A stretch of 64,000 bases of DNA. It comes from Saccopteryx bilineata (lineage: Eukaryota > Chordata > Mammalia > Chiroptera > Emballonuridae). Under the pieces are notes generated by a model. That model searched no databases. It was not told the DNA's origin and was given only the letters and a program-made list of their open reading frames with translations. Of this stretch, positions 1-10,800 are shown in pieces (the first letter of the stretch is position 1; each line of letters starts with the position of its first letter). The stretch is from contig NC_089493.1 in assembly GCF_036850765.1 (NCBI RefSeq), forward strand, positions 268,749,034-268,813,033, read 5' to 3'. The translations under genes were made by a program, and so were the position numbers.

Positions 1-1289
1 AAATGAATATGAAGTGATTAAAAAAAAGAAGCATTTTATTTTTTTTTATTATTAAACAAGAACATCAGAAAAGCAAATGACAAGTTAAAGAAAGTTGTTC
101 GATTATGCAAATGAGATGCAAAACCAACTTTTATTTCATTGGTGAAAATGCACTATACAAAAAGCTGAAAGTACTGGAGTATCTGCATGTTCCCTGATCC
201 CCTAATTTTTGTGAGCAGTATACTTAAGCAGTCAGGTACACAGACAAAAGAGCAGGAGTTGGGGATGAAGAGGCTGAGCTATCACCAGGTGTTCCTGGCA
301 GAGCAGCACCAAGGAGTCTTGAATCTCTCTGCCTTCACACATCAAATGCTTTTGCAGCTAATCTGCCCTTTCAGTGGCACCCAGGCTAGCTGCGGGGAGA
401 CTGCTCTAACAATGCATGTGTTTTCTACTAATTAGAGCATCATCATTATTTTGAAATACTTGAAACGAAAACATTATGTTGGATTTGAAACCCATTTGTA
501 TTACCACAAGAAATTTCAACATCACGTTTGTCAGTACAAAAAAAGAAAAGCTGTTAGCTCCTTTAAATACGCTTCTACCTACTGCAAAATTTCCTAGCCA
601 ATGGTGAGTATCAAGTTTGAAAAAAAAAAATCATCATTATAATGTCATTATCAGGAACTGAGGATAACCTGATATGAAAAATTATGTTCATGGAAGGTAA
701 TGGCTGAGTAAGATGCAACCAGACAAGCCCACCTGCAGATAATAAGTATAAACTGTGGGTCGCATACAAAACAACTAGCCACCTGGAGGCATCAAAGACT
801 GCACAGAAGCAGGCTTACTCCATTGAGCGATCAGTGCCCAGAGGAGATTTGTACAGAGTTATTTTCTAATTTCGCAACATTTAGCCTGAGGTCAAACATG
901 GTTGGCAATCCAAATGGAGCAATAAGGGTGCTGATGGAGAAATCACATCTTTCTTCAAGGGAAACCACTGAATCTGGGCCACTGTAACCACTGGAGAAAA
1001 AGGCAAAGTATGAGAGATGGACCTCCCAAAATTTGTCTTCCCACAACTCTGGCTAACTCCCAAATAATTTATGCATGGAAAACAATCAAAGCAACTGAGT
1101 TAAAAAAAAAATCTGAACTGCAATCAGAGCTACCAATCAAGAAACAGGGTTTTCAGTTCAAAACCAACTAAGTTAATTAACCCACCAAAACAAAACCAAC
1201 ACACTTATCAGAGAAAAATAAAAGAATTCAAAGTCTTCACAGTGCAATAATGTCTGGGATATAATACATTTATTCAAAATATGAAGAAA
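1..1289. other. AT-rich single-copy-like DNA, no gene seen
   Basis: No coding region, RNA gene or repeat family is recognised here. An 82-codon frame at 187-435 (+) has no recognisable domain and a length expected by chance in this base composition. Short A runs occur at 620-629 and 1101-1109. Confidence 0.5.
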
Positions 1290-1797
1290 AAAAAAACAGA
1301 AAAATGAAACATTCTCAAGAGAAAATTGACCTTAACCAGCTCCGATATAGCTCAGATATTAGAATTAGCAAAATAAATTTTGAAACAGCTATTATAACTA
1401 TCCTCAAAGAAGTAAAAGGAGACCTGCTGGTGAGGATCAAAAAAAAAAAGAAACAAACAAAAAACAAACCCAAAAAACAGGAAGTGACAGCAGGCAAATA
1501 GAATAATAAAAGAGAACCAAATGGCAAGCCTATAACTGAAAAATATAATCTCTGTAGTTTGAATAGTAATAGGATAGATTTAAGAGAATGCCAGTGACAC
1601 AGGAAAGAGTCACTAGGAGGAAAAAATCAATAAAAATTATTCAGTGTTAAAAACAAATGAAAAAATGACTGAAAGAAGACTAGTATATCTTCTGGAAGCT
1701 ATTAAGTAATATTAACCAATCTAACACATGTTTGATTGCAATCCCAAAATGAGAGCACACAACAAATGGAGCAGGAAAAGTTTATAGAACTAATAGA

Positions 1798-1844
1798 CAA
1801 ATATTTTATTTTATTTTAATTTATATATTGATCTTAGATATAGA

Positions 1845-1878
<34 letters not shown>

Positions 1879-1991
1879 TATTGATCTGTTTCTGTATGTG
1901 CCCTGACCAGGGATTAAACCAGCAACCTCTGCATATTGTGATGATGCTCTACCCAACTGAGCTATCTGGCCAGGCCTGGGCAAATATTTTA
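1798..1991 (-). mobile_element. Short tRNA-derived SINE (bat VES-like), reverse orientation
   Basis: Read on the minus strand it begins with a tRNA-like head at about 1975 ('ggcctggccagatagctcag'), carries a B-box-like 'ggtttaatccctggtcaggg', then 'gcacatacagaaacag', and ends in a GA/CT-rich tail at 1846-1875 and an AT-rich end. The 11-base sequence 'caaatatttta' at 1798-1808 and again at 1981-1991 is a perfect TSD, marking insertion by L1 machinery into the older L1M fragment. Confidence 0.85.
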
Positions 1992-2782
1992 AATTTGCTG
2001 AAAGATATACATTTACAGATTCAAAATGCTCAGAAAACACTAATAAAAATAAAAATATGATACATAGTATAGTTAAATAGTTGAAAGTTAATGATAAAAA
2101 GCTTATATTGAAATTAGCAAGAAAAAAATAAACTCACACACACAAATAGCTGACTTCTTGTCACAAACCATAGAGACCAGAGAAAGTAGAACAGTATCTT
2201 ATTTAAATGCTAAAAGAAAAATCTGTCAACACAAAATTCTATACCTACTGAAAATTTTCTTTTAAAAGGAAAGAAAAATACAGTCACAATAAGGTAAATG
2301 GAGACTAAGACAATTTGTTGAAAACAGACCTACTAGAACAAGAACGCTAAAGGGAACTCTTCAGTCAGAGGGAAATTATACCAGATTGATACTCAAATAC
2401 TCAGAAAGCAATAAAGAACATTAGAAATTTTAAGTGTTTTGGTAAATATTAAACTATTTAATCTTTTTTCCATATAACTTTATTATAATATGTATGACTC
2501 TTTAAAGGAAAAAAATTATAAACTTGTGGTTTTGTAATATATGTGGATAGAATGAACATGACGCCAAATGAACCTTGAGGGGAGCAAAGTTAACATTTTC
2601 CATGAAATGCAACAATATTAACTGTAAATGTTAAAACTTAGGGATTTACATTGTAATCTCTAAATGGATCACTACAATATAATGCAAAAAATAAATCTAA
2701 AAGAAAATAGAAAAATGTAAATAGAATTCTAAAAATAACCATATTATATTGCTCCCCTCAAAAAAGACAGGAAAGGAATAAT

Positions 2783-3142
2783 AAAGAAACAAATGGCCTG
2801 ACGAGGCAGTGGCACAGTGGATAAAGCATCAGACTGGGATGCGGAGGACCCAGGTTCAAGACCCCGAGGTCGCCAGCTTGAGCGCGGGCTCATCTGGTTT
2901 GAGCAAAGCTCACCAGCTTGGACCCAAGGTCGCTGGCTCAAGCAAGGGGTCACTCGGTCTGCTGAAGGCCCATGGTCAAGGCACATATGAGAAAGCAATC
3001 AATGAACAACTAAGGTGTTGCAAAAAAACCTGATGATTGATGCTTCTCATCTATCTCCATTCCTGTCTGCCTGTCTGTCCCTTTCTATCGCTCTCTCTGA
3101 CTCTCTCTCTGTCTCTGTTAAAAAAAGAAAAAGAAACAAATG
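2783..3142 (+). mobile_element. tRNA-derived SINE, 'GCCTGACCAGGCGGTGGC' family (family A)
   Basis: Head starts at 2796 ('gcctgacgaggcagtggcac'), with A-box-like 'gtggcacagtggataaagc' and B-box-like 'ggttcaagacc' near 2853. The body 'gagaaagcaatcaatgaaca' (2989-3008) is followed by a CT-rich tail and A-rich end. The 13-base TSD 'aaagaaacaaatg' at 2783-2795 and 3130-3142 is perfect, so the whole insertion is bounded. It lies inside the L1M remnant and is younger. Its two-part head and body match the copies at 3964 and 45158. Confidence 0.93.
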
Positions 3143-3470
3143 AAAAAATCTAAAGAAACAAGAAATTGAAAGTAAAATGGCATACTAATAGCTAAGCATA
3201 TCAATAATTAAAGCACTACTATCAACCACCTTGATCTAGTTGATATCAATAGAGCACTCTACCCAACAACCTCAGAATGCACATTCTATACAAAGCATAA
3301 GGATCACTTATCAGACTGCATGCTGGGTTGTAAAACAATCCTCAAAAAAAATGATTTTAAAAAGTAAAATGATAAGCCACACTCTAGAAGAATATAGTAC
3401 ATACAATATCTATTGTATTTATACATGTATCGTATACTTATTATATATTTAAACTGTGTCAGAGTCTATT

Positions 3471-3963
3471 CACAGCAGGACCACAGTCAGTCCCAGATGC
3501 CACTGTTACACACTTGAAGGACCCAAGGGACTCTAGAGATGGCACTACACACTAAAACTTCGAGCATTATTGTCCCAGCTAAATGGGCAAGGAGCTAGGG
3601 CTCCAGGCTCTTTACACACCTGTGCAGACAGAGCAACTGAGGCAGAATAGAGTGTAATAGAAATGGTATAAAGTGGGAATGGCAGTACCATGGGCCCTGA
3701 AATCAGGCAGGCCAGGGTTTTACTCTCAGCTCTTCCTTTTCCAAGCTGTGCAAACTTCACAGACTCGTTTAGTCACTCTGTGATGTATGTTACCATTTTA
3801 CTATGAGTAACAAGAATTGCATGGTGATGGAAGTAGTAAAAAGAAAAGATACTAGAGACTAGAACTCATCTCAGAAGCACAAGTAATTTTAATTTCAGAC
3901 CCGCCATCTGGTGTTTTCCACGTCCTAGTCAAACAACTCAGAGATGAGGTCAAGTTGAGGCAC
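3471..3963 (+). repeat. Single-copy-like DNA with a MIR-like core at about 3650-3850
   Basis: The stretch 3690-3800 reads like a MIR ('tttactctcagctcttcctt', 'aacttcacagactcgtttag', 'ttaccattttactatgag'), the old tRNA-derived mammalian SINE, heavily diverged. The remainder of the interval shows nothing recognisable. Confidence 0.45.
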
Positions 3964-4307
3964 TTTTTTTTTCTTTTTTGTGGCAGAGACAGAGAGATTC
4001 AGAGAGAGGGACAGATAGGGACAGACAGGAAGGGAGAGAGATGAGAAACATCAGTTCTTCATTGTGGCTCCTTAGTTGTTCATTGATTGATTTCTCATAT
4101 GTACCTTGACCGGGGGGCGGGGGGGGGGGTGAGGGCTACAGCAGACCGAGTGACCCCTTGCTCGAGCCAGCGACCTTGGGCTCAAGCTGGTGAGCCTTGC
4201 TCAAACCAGATGAGCCCGCGCTCAAGCTGGCGACCTCGGGGTTTCGAATCTGAGTCCTCCGCATCCCAGTCAGATGCTCTATCCACTGTGCCACCGCCTG
4301 GTCAGGC
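3964..4307 (-). mobile_element. tRNA-derived SINE family A, reverse orientation
   Basis: On the minus strand it starts at 4307 with 'gcctgaccaggcggtggcac', continues with 'agtggatagagcatctgact' and 'gcgggctcatctggtttgag', and ends in the GA-rich/T-rich stretch near 3964-4030. A G-rich slip at 4111-4130 replaces the usual 'ggtcaaggcacat' neighbourhood. No clean TSD is visible, so the borders are approximate. Confidence 0.9.
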
Positions 4308-4804
4308 GCAATGTTTATTTTTAAAAAGATGTATCTTCCAACATAATGATGTGTGTAAGAGAAGGCACATTGCTGTCCAAATCTATCCTCTTTCTTCTCA
4401 TTGACACGACATAAAATCACCACCTCGGTGACAGTGTCAGTAATTATGTAATGTGTGTGGGACCCATCGCCTTCATTGGGAAGGCAGCAGAGAGCTGTCC
4501 CTGGCCATGACAAACAGCCCACACCTCACAGGTGTAGTAATGCAGCTGACTGGCCGTGCTGTAGGCACAGAACACGAACCACTCACGGGTGGCAGACAAG
4601 TAGGATAGAGTACGATTCAATGACTGCACCTTGCACTGTGTGTTGCTAAATAGAGCCTTAATAGGGATTAAGGGATTAATTAAAAGGAGGCAAAGTCCAA
4701 AAGAAAAGAAGGAGTGAGCACTAGGGGAAGGAAGAAAAGAAGGGAGCATTTATGGAGAAACCGTTTACTTTTTAATGTCATAAACACAAGAAATTCTCTT
4801 TGGT

Positions 4805-4806
<2 letters not shown>
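4308..4806. other. Single-copy-like DNA with a possible retrocopy-like minus-strand frame
   Basis: A 101-codon minus-strand frame covers 4444-4749 and is rich in W, C, Y and F in its second half. On the same strand an AATAAA signal lies at 4314-4319, next to the SINE. I do not recognise the protein. There is no Kozak or domain support and the length is compatible with chance, so I do not call a gene. Confidence 0.3.

Positions 4807-4842
<36 letters not shown>
4807..4842. repeat. (AT)n microsatellite
   Basis: Eighteen uninterrupted AT units. It is probably polymorphic and cruciform-prone. Confidence 0.97.
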
Positions 4843-4844
<2 letters not shown>

Positions 4845-6254
4845 TGAAAAAATAAATTACTTAAATGTACGATGCTTAGTAGATAAAATTTTTCAAGACA
4901 TAATTTCCACAGCAGAAAACAACCAAATAGTATTCTTGATGGCGTGTAGGATAGGGATCAGTGGTGCAGATCTAAGGCGGAACAATAAATCAGAAAACTC
5001 ACTTTTTCGAAAAGCTTGCTATAGTCTTGTCTTGCTCCTTTAGGCTCCCATTCTTCTCGTTCATCTCTGACTTGCTGACAAGTGCCCAGCAGGTTCAGGT
5101 CATCTCCAATGATCAAGGGGACCCCTGACAGTTTGCTCCTTGTGATCCCCATTCTACACACTTTTCATCTTCAATACTGACCACTCCAGGGGGCCACAGC
5201 CTTTGAGTCCTGTGCTCTGCTAGTTACTCTCGTAAACACAACCAAGATATCAGGAGGATACAATAAAATTTAATCTCTTAGATCAGATATCTTCATTCGA
5301 AATATTCCAGGAACCACGGGAAACCTGAAATGAACTGAAGGCATTATCCCATAAGGAAGGCCCTTGGTAAATGCTCAAGAGATTAACTGCTGTTAACGCC
5401 GAGCACTGGCTATGTTCCAAGATGACCATGGGTGCTTTTTTACTTGACCTCTTACACAATAGCATGAAAGAAGATGCCCGCTGGGCTGGGAACGAAACCA
5501 AGACTCTTAGAGATTAAGCAACTGGGTCAAGAGCAGGTAGAATAAATTGGCAGAATTAGTATTTAGTTTCAAATTACTAATTTCAAAATATGTTTTCTTT
5601 CCCCACTACACTTTCTTTCAAACAAGACATTTTACAGAAAGTGAACTTTAGCTTAGGAAACTGTAATACATGCATGAATGGCTTACTTAGGAGCCAAATA
5701 GACATGGACATGAATTCAAATTTATAGGTAGAAGTCATGATCTTTCTTGACAGATATTTTCTTTAAAGTGTGTTTACATTTGGATTTAAAATCATAATTG
5801 CCATCATTTTAATATTTAACCTTTCCTAATGAATAATAATAGCAACAAGAAAGCCATACATACAGATACCTTTTTTATACTTTCAAAGTATACTGGTGGC
5901 ATTATTTTAAGCACTTCAACTTCTTTTAAGGCATAAAAGAAAAATATGGTTATGCCATGTTGCCGATAAATCAACTAGGACTCTAGGCACAAAATGAATT
6001 CAAAAGACACAATTTAAAGAAGATTTTCATCTGGTAGTAAGTGTTTTTAAAGCTAACCATGTACACCTTGTCAGAAGAAAATATTTAGTGAAAACTTAAT
6101 GTTAAATAGAATAGTAGATAGAGTCTGTTAGAACCGGAGAAGGATATAGTGGTCTCCTTTATCCCATCTCTTAAGCTTTCACATAATTCTTCTGTATTTT
6201 CAAAATAATAAACTCACATTAAACAAAAATATTCAAACCTAAGTAATATATTAT
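4843..6254. other. AT-rich DNA, no gene seen
   Basis: Only short open frames occur (up to 72 codons) and none resembles a known domain. No young repeat is recognised. The GC-richer patch at about 5040-5220 contains a 67-codon minus-strand frame that I regard as chance. Confidence 0.5.
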
Positions 6255-6382
6255 ATGGTTGGGCAAAAGTTGTGAGGTCACAAAATAGGGTTTATTCTTG
6301 TATACTTATTTACTAATTATTATATTATTTTTCCATATGAATAACTATAAACCTAAACTTACTCTGCCCCACTCAGAATGTA
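6255..6382. mobile_element. Small mariner-type MITE
   Basis: The left end 'ggttgggcaaaagt' (6257-6270) is complementary in outline to the right end (about 6350-6375, 'aaacctaaacttactctgcc', with 'gccccactc' at the edge). The interior 'gggtttattcttgtat' and 'ttattatattatttttccat' is AT-rich. At about 125 bases with TA-rich borders it fits a non-autonomous mariner. The right end is eroded. Family placement is by memory. Confidence 0.6.
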
Positions 6383-6724
6383 TTATCTAAAAGAGATGTT
6401 TGTTTTATAAATGATTAAAAATAGAAATTGAAAATATATTTTATTTTTTCATTTATTTTACAAATTTTTAGTAACTGAAACTAGGCCAGAGGCCGCACAG
6501 TATTACAGTGTTACCTATGTATGTTATCAGTGTAACAGTACAAAAACAGAAGAGAAGATAGAACTACGTAAGAGTAACATTTCCATATAGCACTGGAATT
6601 GTTATATAAATCTGAATTAGATTCTGATACGTTAAAATGTATAGTTAACATATACTGTTAGAGAAACTACTAAAAGATATATTGTTTTAAAAAATGGAGG
6701 AATTAAAATGTTACACTAGAAAAT
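6383..6724. other. AT-rich DNA, no gene seen
   Basis: Nothing recognisable beyond AT-rich sequence. Confidence 0.45.
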
Positions 6725-9284
6725 ATTGACTTAATGGAAATGAAAACATCAAAAAAGAAAGAATAAAAAAGAGACACGAGACATATAAAAAACAGAAACT
6801 ACAATGGCAGACATAAATCAAACTGTCAATAACAACATTAAGCATGACGATTAAATAATTCAATGTAAAAACAAAGATCATCAGATTAAATAAACAAACA
6901 AGATCGAATAATATGTTGCCTATAGGCAACATTTTTTAAATTCAAAGATACAAAAAGTTTAAAAGGAGAGGAATGGAAAGAAGTATCATTTAAACAACAA
7001 TGGTAGACAAGTATTTAAATATCAGACAAAATTAAATTCATCAGGAAGATATGACTATTACAAACACATACGTACCAAACAAATGAGCCCTAAAATACAT
7101 GAAGCAAAGACTGGCAAAATTAAAGGGAGAGTAATAGTAGGACTTTGAGATAGCAATATTTCTCTTTTCGGTATTGAACAGAACAATTAGGCAGAATATC
7201 AACAAGGAAATAAAAAGACTCAAGCAGCACTATAAATCAAGTAGCCTTAGGGGACATATGCAAGACACCCTGCCCACCAACTGCAGAATATACTTAAGTG
7301 CACAGGGAACATGCTTGAAGAGGGACCATATGCAAGGTCATAAATCAAGCCTCAATCAATTTAGAGGGATCGAAATTGTAGAAAGTGTGTTTTCTAATCA
7401 TAGTTAAATTAGAAGTTAATGACCTAAAGAAATTTGAGAAGTTTATAAATATGTGTAAAGTAAACAACACTCTCCTAAATACCAATGTGTCAAAGAAGAA
7501 ATCACAGGGGAAATTACAGAATACTATGAGATGAATGAAAATGAAGACATGTGTACCAAAATTTATTAGATGAAGATAAAGCTGTGCTTAGTCTGAGAGA
7601 AATGTATAGCTATAAATGTGTACATTACAAAGGGAAACAAATCTCAAAACAATAAACCTGATCTCTAACTTATGACACCAGACCAAAAAAAAAAAAAAAT
7701 ACTCAACTAAACTCAAAGGAAGCAGCAATAGGAAATAAAGAGATTAGAATGAAAAAAATTTAAATGGAGAATAGAAAAACTAGAGAAAATAAATAAGACC
7801 AAAAGTTGGTTCTTAAGAAATCAACAAAATTGAAGTCTTTAGCTATAGTGACCAAGAAAAAATACAGAAAATTCACTTTCCAAAAATCAAAAAATGAAGG
7901 AGGAGGTCATAGATCTTAAAGACATAAAAAAAAATTACAATGGAATACTGTGAATTTGTACATGACAACAAATTAGATAACTTAGGTGAAACGTAAAAAA
8001 AAAAAAAAAAAAAAGACCTAGAAAGAAACTGTCTAGCAATATTAACTTAAGAAGAAGTAGAAAATCTTAATAGTTTTATAACAAGTGAAGAGAACTGAGT
8101 AATTAGACAACTTCCCACAAATAAAGTTCAAAGTACCTGGTGGATTCTATTAAATGTTTAAAGTAGAACTAACACTGATTCTTCACAAACTCTTCCAAAA
8201 AATCAAAGAGGAGAGAATACTTTCTAACTTATTCTATGATGTCAATATTAACCTGATATCAAAACCAAAGACAGTACATTCAAAGAAAACTACAGACCGA
8301 TATCTGCCATAAACTTAGATGCAGACATTCTCAACAAAATCTTCCTAAGTTGAATCTAATAATGTATAATACTAATTATTCAACACAGCCATTTTATTGA
8401 TGTAAAATATTTTATTGATGTAAAATAATTTTACCATCAAGAATGTAAAAATGACAACCTGCAAATAGGAGAAATATTTGCAAAGTCTGATAAGGAACTT
8501 GTCTCTCAAATATTAAGAACTTCTACAACAAGAGAATAAGATAAATAACTCAATGAAAAAGTAGGCAAAAGCTTGAATACACAATTTTCCAAAGAGGATA
8601 TAAAATGGTCAATAAGAACATGAAAAGATGTGTAGCAATGTTCACCATCAAGAACAGGCAACCCAAAACCACAAAGAGATATCATCAATTCATACACACA
8701 AAGCTGGCTGTAAGCAAAAAGAAAGATAATAACAGGTGTTGGTAAGGATGTGGCGAGACTGGAATCAGAGTTTGATAAAACTCTACTGGTGCGAATGTAA
8801 GTGATGGCCACGTTATGGAAAACAGTCTGGCAGTTTCTCAAAAGGCTAAGCGTAGACTTACCATATATTAATTCAGGAATCCCACTTCTAAGTTCATACT
8901 CAAAAGATACAAGAATTTATATCTACACAAAAACTTGTTCATGAATGTTCATAACGGTATTATTTACAATAATCAAAAAATGAAAACAGCCTAAATGCCC
9001 ATCAGCTGATGAATGTAAAATGTGCTATATTTATACAATGAAATATTATTTAACAATCGTAAGAAATGAAGTGCTGATGTATACTACAACATGGATGAAC
9101 CTTCAGTACATTATGTTAAATTAAAGAGGCCAATCACCAAAAAACATGTTTTGTGATTCCATTCATATTAAATCTGTAGAGATACCAAACAGATTAATCG
9201 TTGGTTAAGGCTAAGGGACTTGGGGTGAAAAGGGAGTGACAGCAAAGACATTTAGGGTTTCTTTTTGGAGAAATTATAATATTC

Positions 9285-9567
9285 TAAAGTTGAATATGGG
9301 GGCTGGGTGGAAAAGTGAAGGGATTACTGAAATAAAAATAACTCAGAGACACAGAAAACAATATGGTGACTGCCAGAGAGGAAGGGTGGGTGAGGGACGT
9401 AGAAGAAGGTGGAGAGGGGTAAATGCTGATGGAAGGAGAACACTGGGGTGGTGAACACAGTACAATATACAGATGATACATTACAGAATTATACACCTGA
9501 AACCTATATTCTTTTATTAATCAAGGTTACCTGAATAAGTTAAATTTAAAAATAAATTTTAAAAATT
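9285..9567 (+). mobile_element. 5'-truncated younger L1 3' end inserted in the L1M 3' UTR
   Basis: The sequence from about 9294 to 9565 resembles the 3' end of lineage-specific bat L1s: 'aatatggtgactgccagaga', 'gtaaatgctgatggaaggag', 'attatacacctgaaacctat', then an A-rich tail. The target word 'taaagttga' occurs at 9285-9293 and again at 9802-9810, after the adjoining SINE, so this L1 end plus the SINE interrupt the older L1M text, which resumes at 9811. A short CT/GA-poor leader suggests severe 5' truncation, usual for L1. Confidence 0.65.
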
Positions 9568-9702
9568 AAAATAGCCTGTGATGGTATAATGGATAAAGCG
9601 TTCACCTGGAATGCTGAGGTTGCTGGTTGGAAACTCCAGGCTTGCCTTAACAAGGCATATATGGGAGTTGATGCTTCCTGCTCCTCTACCCTCTCTCTCC
9701 CT

Positions 9703-9758
<56 letters not shown>

Positions 9759-9801
9759 CTCCTCTCTAAAATGAATAAATAAAATCTTTAAAATATTAAA
9801 A
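9568..9801 (+). mobile_element. tRNA-derived SINE with long CT tail
   Basis: Head 'agcctgtgatggtataatgg' followed by 'ataaagcgttcacctggaat', a diverged B-box region near 9625 ('ggttggaaactcc'), 'aacaaggcatatatgggagt', a (CT)n run at 9706-9757 and an A-rich end 'aatgaataaataaaatcttt'. It lies directly in the A-tail of the L1 3' end before it. Confidence 0.75.
9706..9757. repeat. (TC)n microsatellite in SINE tail
   Basis: About 26 TC units, grown from the CT-rich 3' part of the SINE. It produces an artefactual Ser-Leu repeat frame. Confidence 0.95.
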
Positions 9802-9943
9802 TAAAGTTGATTGTTGGTGATTGTTGCATAACACTTTGAATATAATAAAAAACACTTGAGTTGTGCACTTCAAATCAATGAATTGGATAGCCTATGAATT
9901 ATAGCCCAATAAAGCTGTCTTTTGAATTGAAATTAAAGAATCC

Positions 9944-10392
9944 AACATCAATTTCTCACATTTCTCATGTATTTTTCATTGGATATGTCATTCACATCAT
10001 CATAATCAGAATCTGCTTGATATTTCAGATATGAATGTGCACGTCTGTCTTCCTTCATAAACTCTGTCCTTGAAAGTAGCTATCCTGTCTGATTCATCTC
10101 TACCAAATCTCTGAATCCTTAGAGCTCAGCCCCGAGTGTGGTATCTGATACTTGCACCAAACACATTGTTGCATCCTGGCTCTGTAGCAGGTCCTACTCT
10201 TAGGAAGCACATTGCATTAATAATCTCTTAGTTGCAGGCAAAGCAACCAGAGGCGCTAGCCCCAGAATAGCCGTTGGACAGTTTCAGAGGTTCAGCCTTC
10301 ATCTCTAGGTCCTGATATTTTCTCCCCCACCTTGTCTGTGTTGGGAGAAATCAAACACTGAAGGTGGGGAGAGTAAGGAAAGGCTGGTTCTA
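9944..10392. other. Single-copy-like DNA, no gene seen
   Basis: No gene or young repeat is recognised. Part of 10080-10200 ('tctctaccaaatctctgaat', 'agagctcagccccgagtgtg') has an L2-like feel but is too diverged to call. Confidence 0.4.
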
Positions 10393-10800
10393 AAAAACTC
10401 TATTTTTTTTTGTATTTTTCTGAAGCTGGAAACGGGGAGAGACAGACTCCCGCATGCGCCAGACCAGGATCCACCCGGCACGCCCACCAGGGGCGACACT
10501 CTGCCCACCAGGGGGCAATGTTCTGCCCCTCCGGGGCGTCGCTCTGCCGCAACCAGAGCCACTCTAGCGCCTGGGGCAGAGGCCAAGGAGCCATCCCCAG
10601 CGCCCGGGCCATCTTTGCTCCAATGGAGCCTTGGCTGCAGGAGGGGAAGAGAGAGACAGAGAGGAAGGAGGGGGGGGGTGGAGAAGCAAATGGGCGCTTC
10701 TCCTATGTGCCCTGGCCGGGAATCGAACCCGGGTCCCCCGCACACCAGGCCGATGCTCTACTGCTGAGCCAACCGGCCAGGGCTAAAAACTCTATTTTTT
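10393..10800 (-). mobile_element. Long tRNA-derived SINE family B, reverse orientation, perfect TSD
   Basis: On the minus strand it begins at 10784 with 'agccctggccggttggctca', has B box 'gggttcgattcccggccagg', a second domain with 'aaggctccattggagcaaag' and 'gcgggagtctgtctctcccc', and ends in 'cagaaaaatacaaaa'. The first 75 bases are tRNA-like, with complementary ends GCCCTGG/CCAGGGC. The TSD 'aaaaactctatttttt' is perfect over 16 bases at 10393-10408 and 10785-10800. The near-consensus body and perfect TSD indicate a recent insertion. Frames of 130-146 codons on both strands are SINE translations. Confidence 0.96.

Larger units (their letters stand above)
1290..3470 (+). mobile_element. Degenerate L1M/HAL1-like LINE fragment, interrupted by two SINEs
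   Basis: Old L1 remnant read on the plus strand. The part at about 1300-1450 resembles the region upstream of and within ORF1 of old mammalian L1s ('gaaacagctattataactat'). About 2160-2420 resembles the ORF1/HAL1 tail ('tctgtcaacacaaaattcta', then 'gggaactcttcagtcagagg'). About 3210-3330 resembles the ORF2 endonuclease region ('actctacccaacaacctcag'). No frame longer than 70 codons survives, so it makes no product. SINEs interrupt it at 1798-1991 and 2783-3142. Subfamily is from memory of L1M consensus text and is uncertain; being L1 is fairly secure. Confidence 0.7.
6725..9943 (+). mobile_element. Degenerate L1M LINE: ORF2 to 3' end, internally deleted and interrupted
   Basis: Plus-strand remnant of an old L1. 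About 7030-7500 matches the ORF2 endonuclease region in outline ('aaatacatgaagcaaagact', 'aacaacactctcctaaatac'). About 7790-8340 matches the reverse-transcriptase lead-in ('accaaaagttggttcttaag', 'gaaaactacagaccgatatc'). About 8460-9130 matches the ORF2 C-terminus ('agatgtgtagcaatgttcac', 'ggaaaacagtctggcagttt', 'acaacatggatgaaccttca'). About 9811-9935 is a typical L1M 3' end ('cttgagttgtgcacttcaaa', 'agcccaataaagctgtcttt'). Much of the RT domain is missing at about 8390. The 3' UTR is split by the insertion at 9294-9801. All frames are broken. Confidence 0.8.

Noticed and set aside
6725..9943. Functional LINE reverse transcriptase gene
   Set aside because: All frames are broken, the RT core is deleted near 8390 and the 3' UTR is interrupted.
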